A DNA stretch of 64,000 nucleotides from Shimia sp. R10_1 (GTDB lineage: Bacteria; Pseudomonadota; Alphaproteobacteria; Rhodobacterales; Rhodobacteraceae): contig NZ_JAGHQX010000001.1 of NCBI RefSeq assembly GCF_017744095.1, positions 310,001 to 374,000 on the forward strand, read 5' to 3'. The notes under the pieces are model-generated. The model ran no database searches and was not told the origin of the DNA. It saw only the letters and a list, made by a program, of their open reading frames with translations. Numbering within the stretch: position 1 is the first letter of the stretch; each line of letters starts with the position of its first letter. Position numbers and translations under genes: made by a program. Positions 62,927-64,000 of this stretch are shown here, piece by piece.

Positions 62927-63976
62927 ATGAGCGACGGCAAAAACGGCATCACTTACGCGGATGCAGGTGTGGACATCGACGCAGGAAACGAACTCGTTGA
63001 GCGCATCAAACCTGCTGCCAAGCGCACCACGCGCTCAGGCGTTATGGCTGGTCTGGGTGGATTTGGCGCATTGTTTGATCTCAAAGATGCAGGCTACACC
63101 GATCCTATTCTCGTCGCGGCGACCGATGGTGTGGGCACCAAGCTGCGCATCGCCATTGACACTGGCAACGTAGACGGCGTTGGCATTGATCTTGTTGCCA
63201 TGTGTGTGAACGATCTGGTCTGTCAGGGCGCTGAACCTCTGTTCTTCCTCGACTATTTTGCCACCGGCAAGCTTGAGACCGAAACCGCGGCACGCATCAT
63301 CGAAGGCATCGCCGAGGGCTGCTACCAGTCTGGCTGCGCTCTGATCGGCGGCGAAACCGCAGAAATGCCTGGCATGTATGAAGCGGGCGATTTTGACCTC
63401 GCGGGCTTCTCCGTTGGTGCAATGGAGCGCGGTGCCGATCTCCCTGCTGGTGTGAAAGAAGGTGACGTACTGTTGGGGCTCTCTTCAAACGGCGTGCACT
63501 CCAACGGCTACAGCCTTGTGCGCAAACTGGTTGAGGTGTCCGGCCTTGGTTGGGATGACACCTGCCCATGGGATGACAGCCAGACCCTCGGCGCAGCCCT
63601 GCTCGCCCCGACCCGTCTTTATGTGAAACAGGCGCTGGCCGCCGTGCGCGCAGGTGGCGTACATGCGCTGGCCCATATCACCGGTGGCGGCCTCACTGAA
63701 AACCTGCCGCGGGTGCTTCCTGAAGGCCACGCTGGCGCGATTGATCTGTCCTCATGGGAGCTGCCTCCTGTGTTCCAATGGCTCGCCCAAACCGGTGGCA
63801 TGGATCAAGCGGAGCTGCTGAAAACCTTTAACTGCGGTGTCGGCATGATCCTGTCGGTTGAGGCAGAAAAGGCTGATGAGCTGGCGGCGTTGCTTCGTGA
63901 ACAAGGTGAAACCGTCTACACACTCGGCACCGTGACCAAAGGCGAAGGCGTCACCTACGCCGGATCCCTTCTGTGA
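62927..63976 (+). CDS. purM: Phosphoribosylformylglycinamidine cyclo-ligase
   Basis: 349-aa AIR synthetase of purine synthesis. Signature segments are [29 protein letters not shown] and [16 protein letters not shown]-dependent ring closure of FGAM to AIR. ATG at 62927 has GAGGA upstream. It overlaps the start of purN by four bases, the usual purMN order. Confidence 0.96.
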   Translation: MSDGKNGITYADAGVDIDAGNELVERIKPAAKRTTRSGVMAGLGGFGALFDLKDAGYTDPILVAATDGVGTKLRIAIDTGNVDGVGIDLVAMCVNDLVCQGAEPLFFLDYFATGKLETETAARIIEGIAEGCYQSGCALIGGETAEMPGMYEAGDFDLAGFSVGAMERGADLPAGVKEGDVLLGLSSNGVHSNGYSLVRKLVEVSGLGWDDTCPWDDSQTLGAALLAPTRLYVKQALAAVRAGGVHALAHITGGGLTENLPRVLPEGHAGAIDLSSWELPPVFQWLAQTGGMDQAELLKTFNCGVGMILSVEAEKADELAALLREQGETVYTLGTVTKGEGVTYAGSLL

Positions 63977-64000
63977 AGAAACGCGTTGCGATTTTCATTT
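63973..64000 (+). CDS. purN: Start of phosphoribosylglycinamide formyltransferase (cut by window edge)
   Basis: GTG at 63973 overlaps the purM stop (GTGA) and the first codons give MKKRVAIFI, the normal start of PurN. Only nine codons are inside the window; the call rests on this and on the purM-purN order. Confidence 0.6.

Overview
The window reads as chromosome of a marine alphaproteobacterium of the Roseobacter group (Rhodobacterales). The indicators are a DMSP demethylase gene (dmdA) beside an acuI-type acrylyl-CoA reductase gene, a circularly permuted two-piece tmRNA, an alphaproteobacterial SspB, a ChpT-type phosphotransferase, the ornithine-lipid genes olsB-olsA, a trgA-trgB-cysK tellurite-type cluster, and L21 with a long C-terminal tail. 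I see no insertion sequence, prophage, integrase or CRISPR array; gene density is high and most genes sit in short operons with overlapping ends.

Layout. 1-7.5 kb: a sugar-type (CUT1) ABC importer coupled to a tandem-domain glycerophosphodiesterase, a LacI regulator and an inositol-monophosphatase-family enzyme, all with overlapping or near-overlapping genes. This looks like one uptake-and-hydrolysis pathway, perhaps for glycerophosphodiesters. 7.6-9.6 kb: a histidine kinase and a single-domain response regulator. 9.9 kb: tRNA-Ser(CGA). 10-17 kb: DUF2059 protein, rplU-rpmA, LysE exporter, GNAT, obgE-proB-proA. 16.9-20 kb: chpT, DUF3553, olsB-olsA, GST. 20.4-24.1 kb: rpsB-tsf and a chemoreceptor. 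24.7-33.2 kb: a LuxR-type regulator, then the complete phosphate-starvation locus phoR-pstSCAB-phoU-phoB on the minus strand with recognisable Pho boxes. 33.3-39.6 kb: gamma-carbonic-anhydrase-like protein, gmk, yicC, a PAS protein, alaX and a large MscS channel. 39.6-45 kb: cysK-trgB-trgA-cfa and a photolyase. 45-47.3 kb: a cysteine-desulfurase-like enzyme, HIT and an exported DsrE-like protein.

47.5-52.6 kb is the most interesting part. On the minus strand DUF2182, DUF1326, DinB, dmdA and acuI run nearly end to end. They face a FadR-type GntR gene, and the shared intergenic region carries two identical TGTCAGACA operator-like sites. This could be a DMSP-catabolic operon with three uncharacterised genes at its head. 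Just beyond its terminator, a perfect ATTC-N8-GAAT palindrome precedes the exported DsrE-like gene, which suggests persulfide-responsive control.

52.7-64 kb: a Tat-exported intradiol-dioxygenase-like protein with a ferric-reductase-like membrane protein, a TenA-like protein, ssrA, an NTF2-like protein, chromate transporter, sspB, fumC, DUF4169 and ribbon-helix-helix genes, sufE, a lipoprotein, a CAU tRNA (probably tRNA-Ile2), a second LuxR-type regulator, a small secreted protein, purM and the first codons of purN.

No database search was possible. Family names rest on motifs and sequence patterns I recognise; start codons were chosen from ribosome-binding-site context where several were possible.
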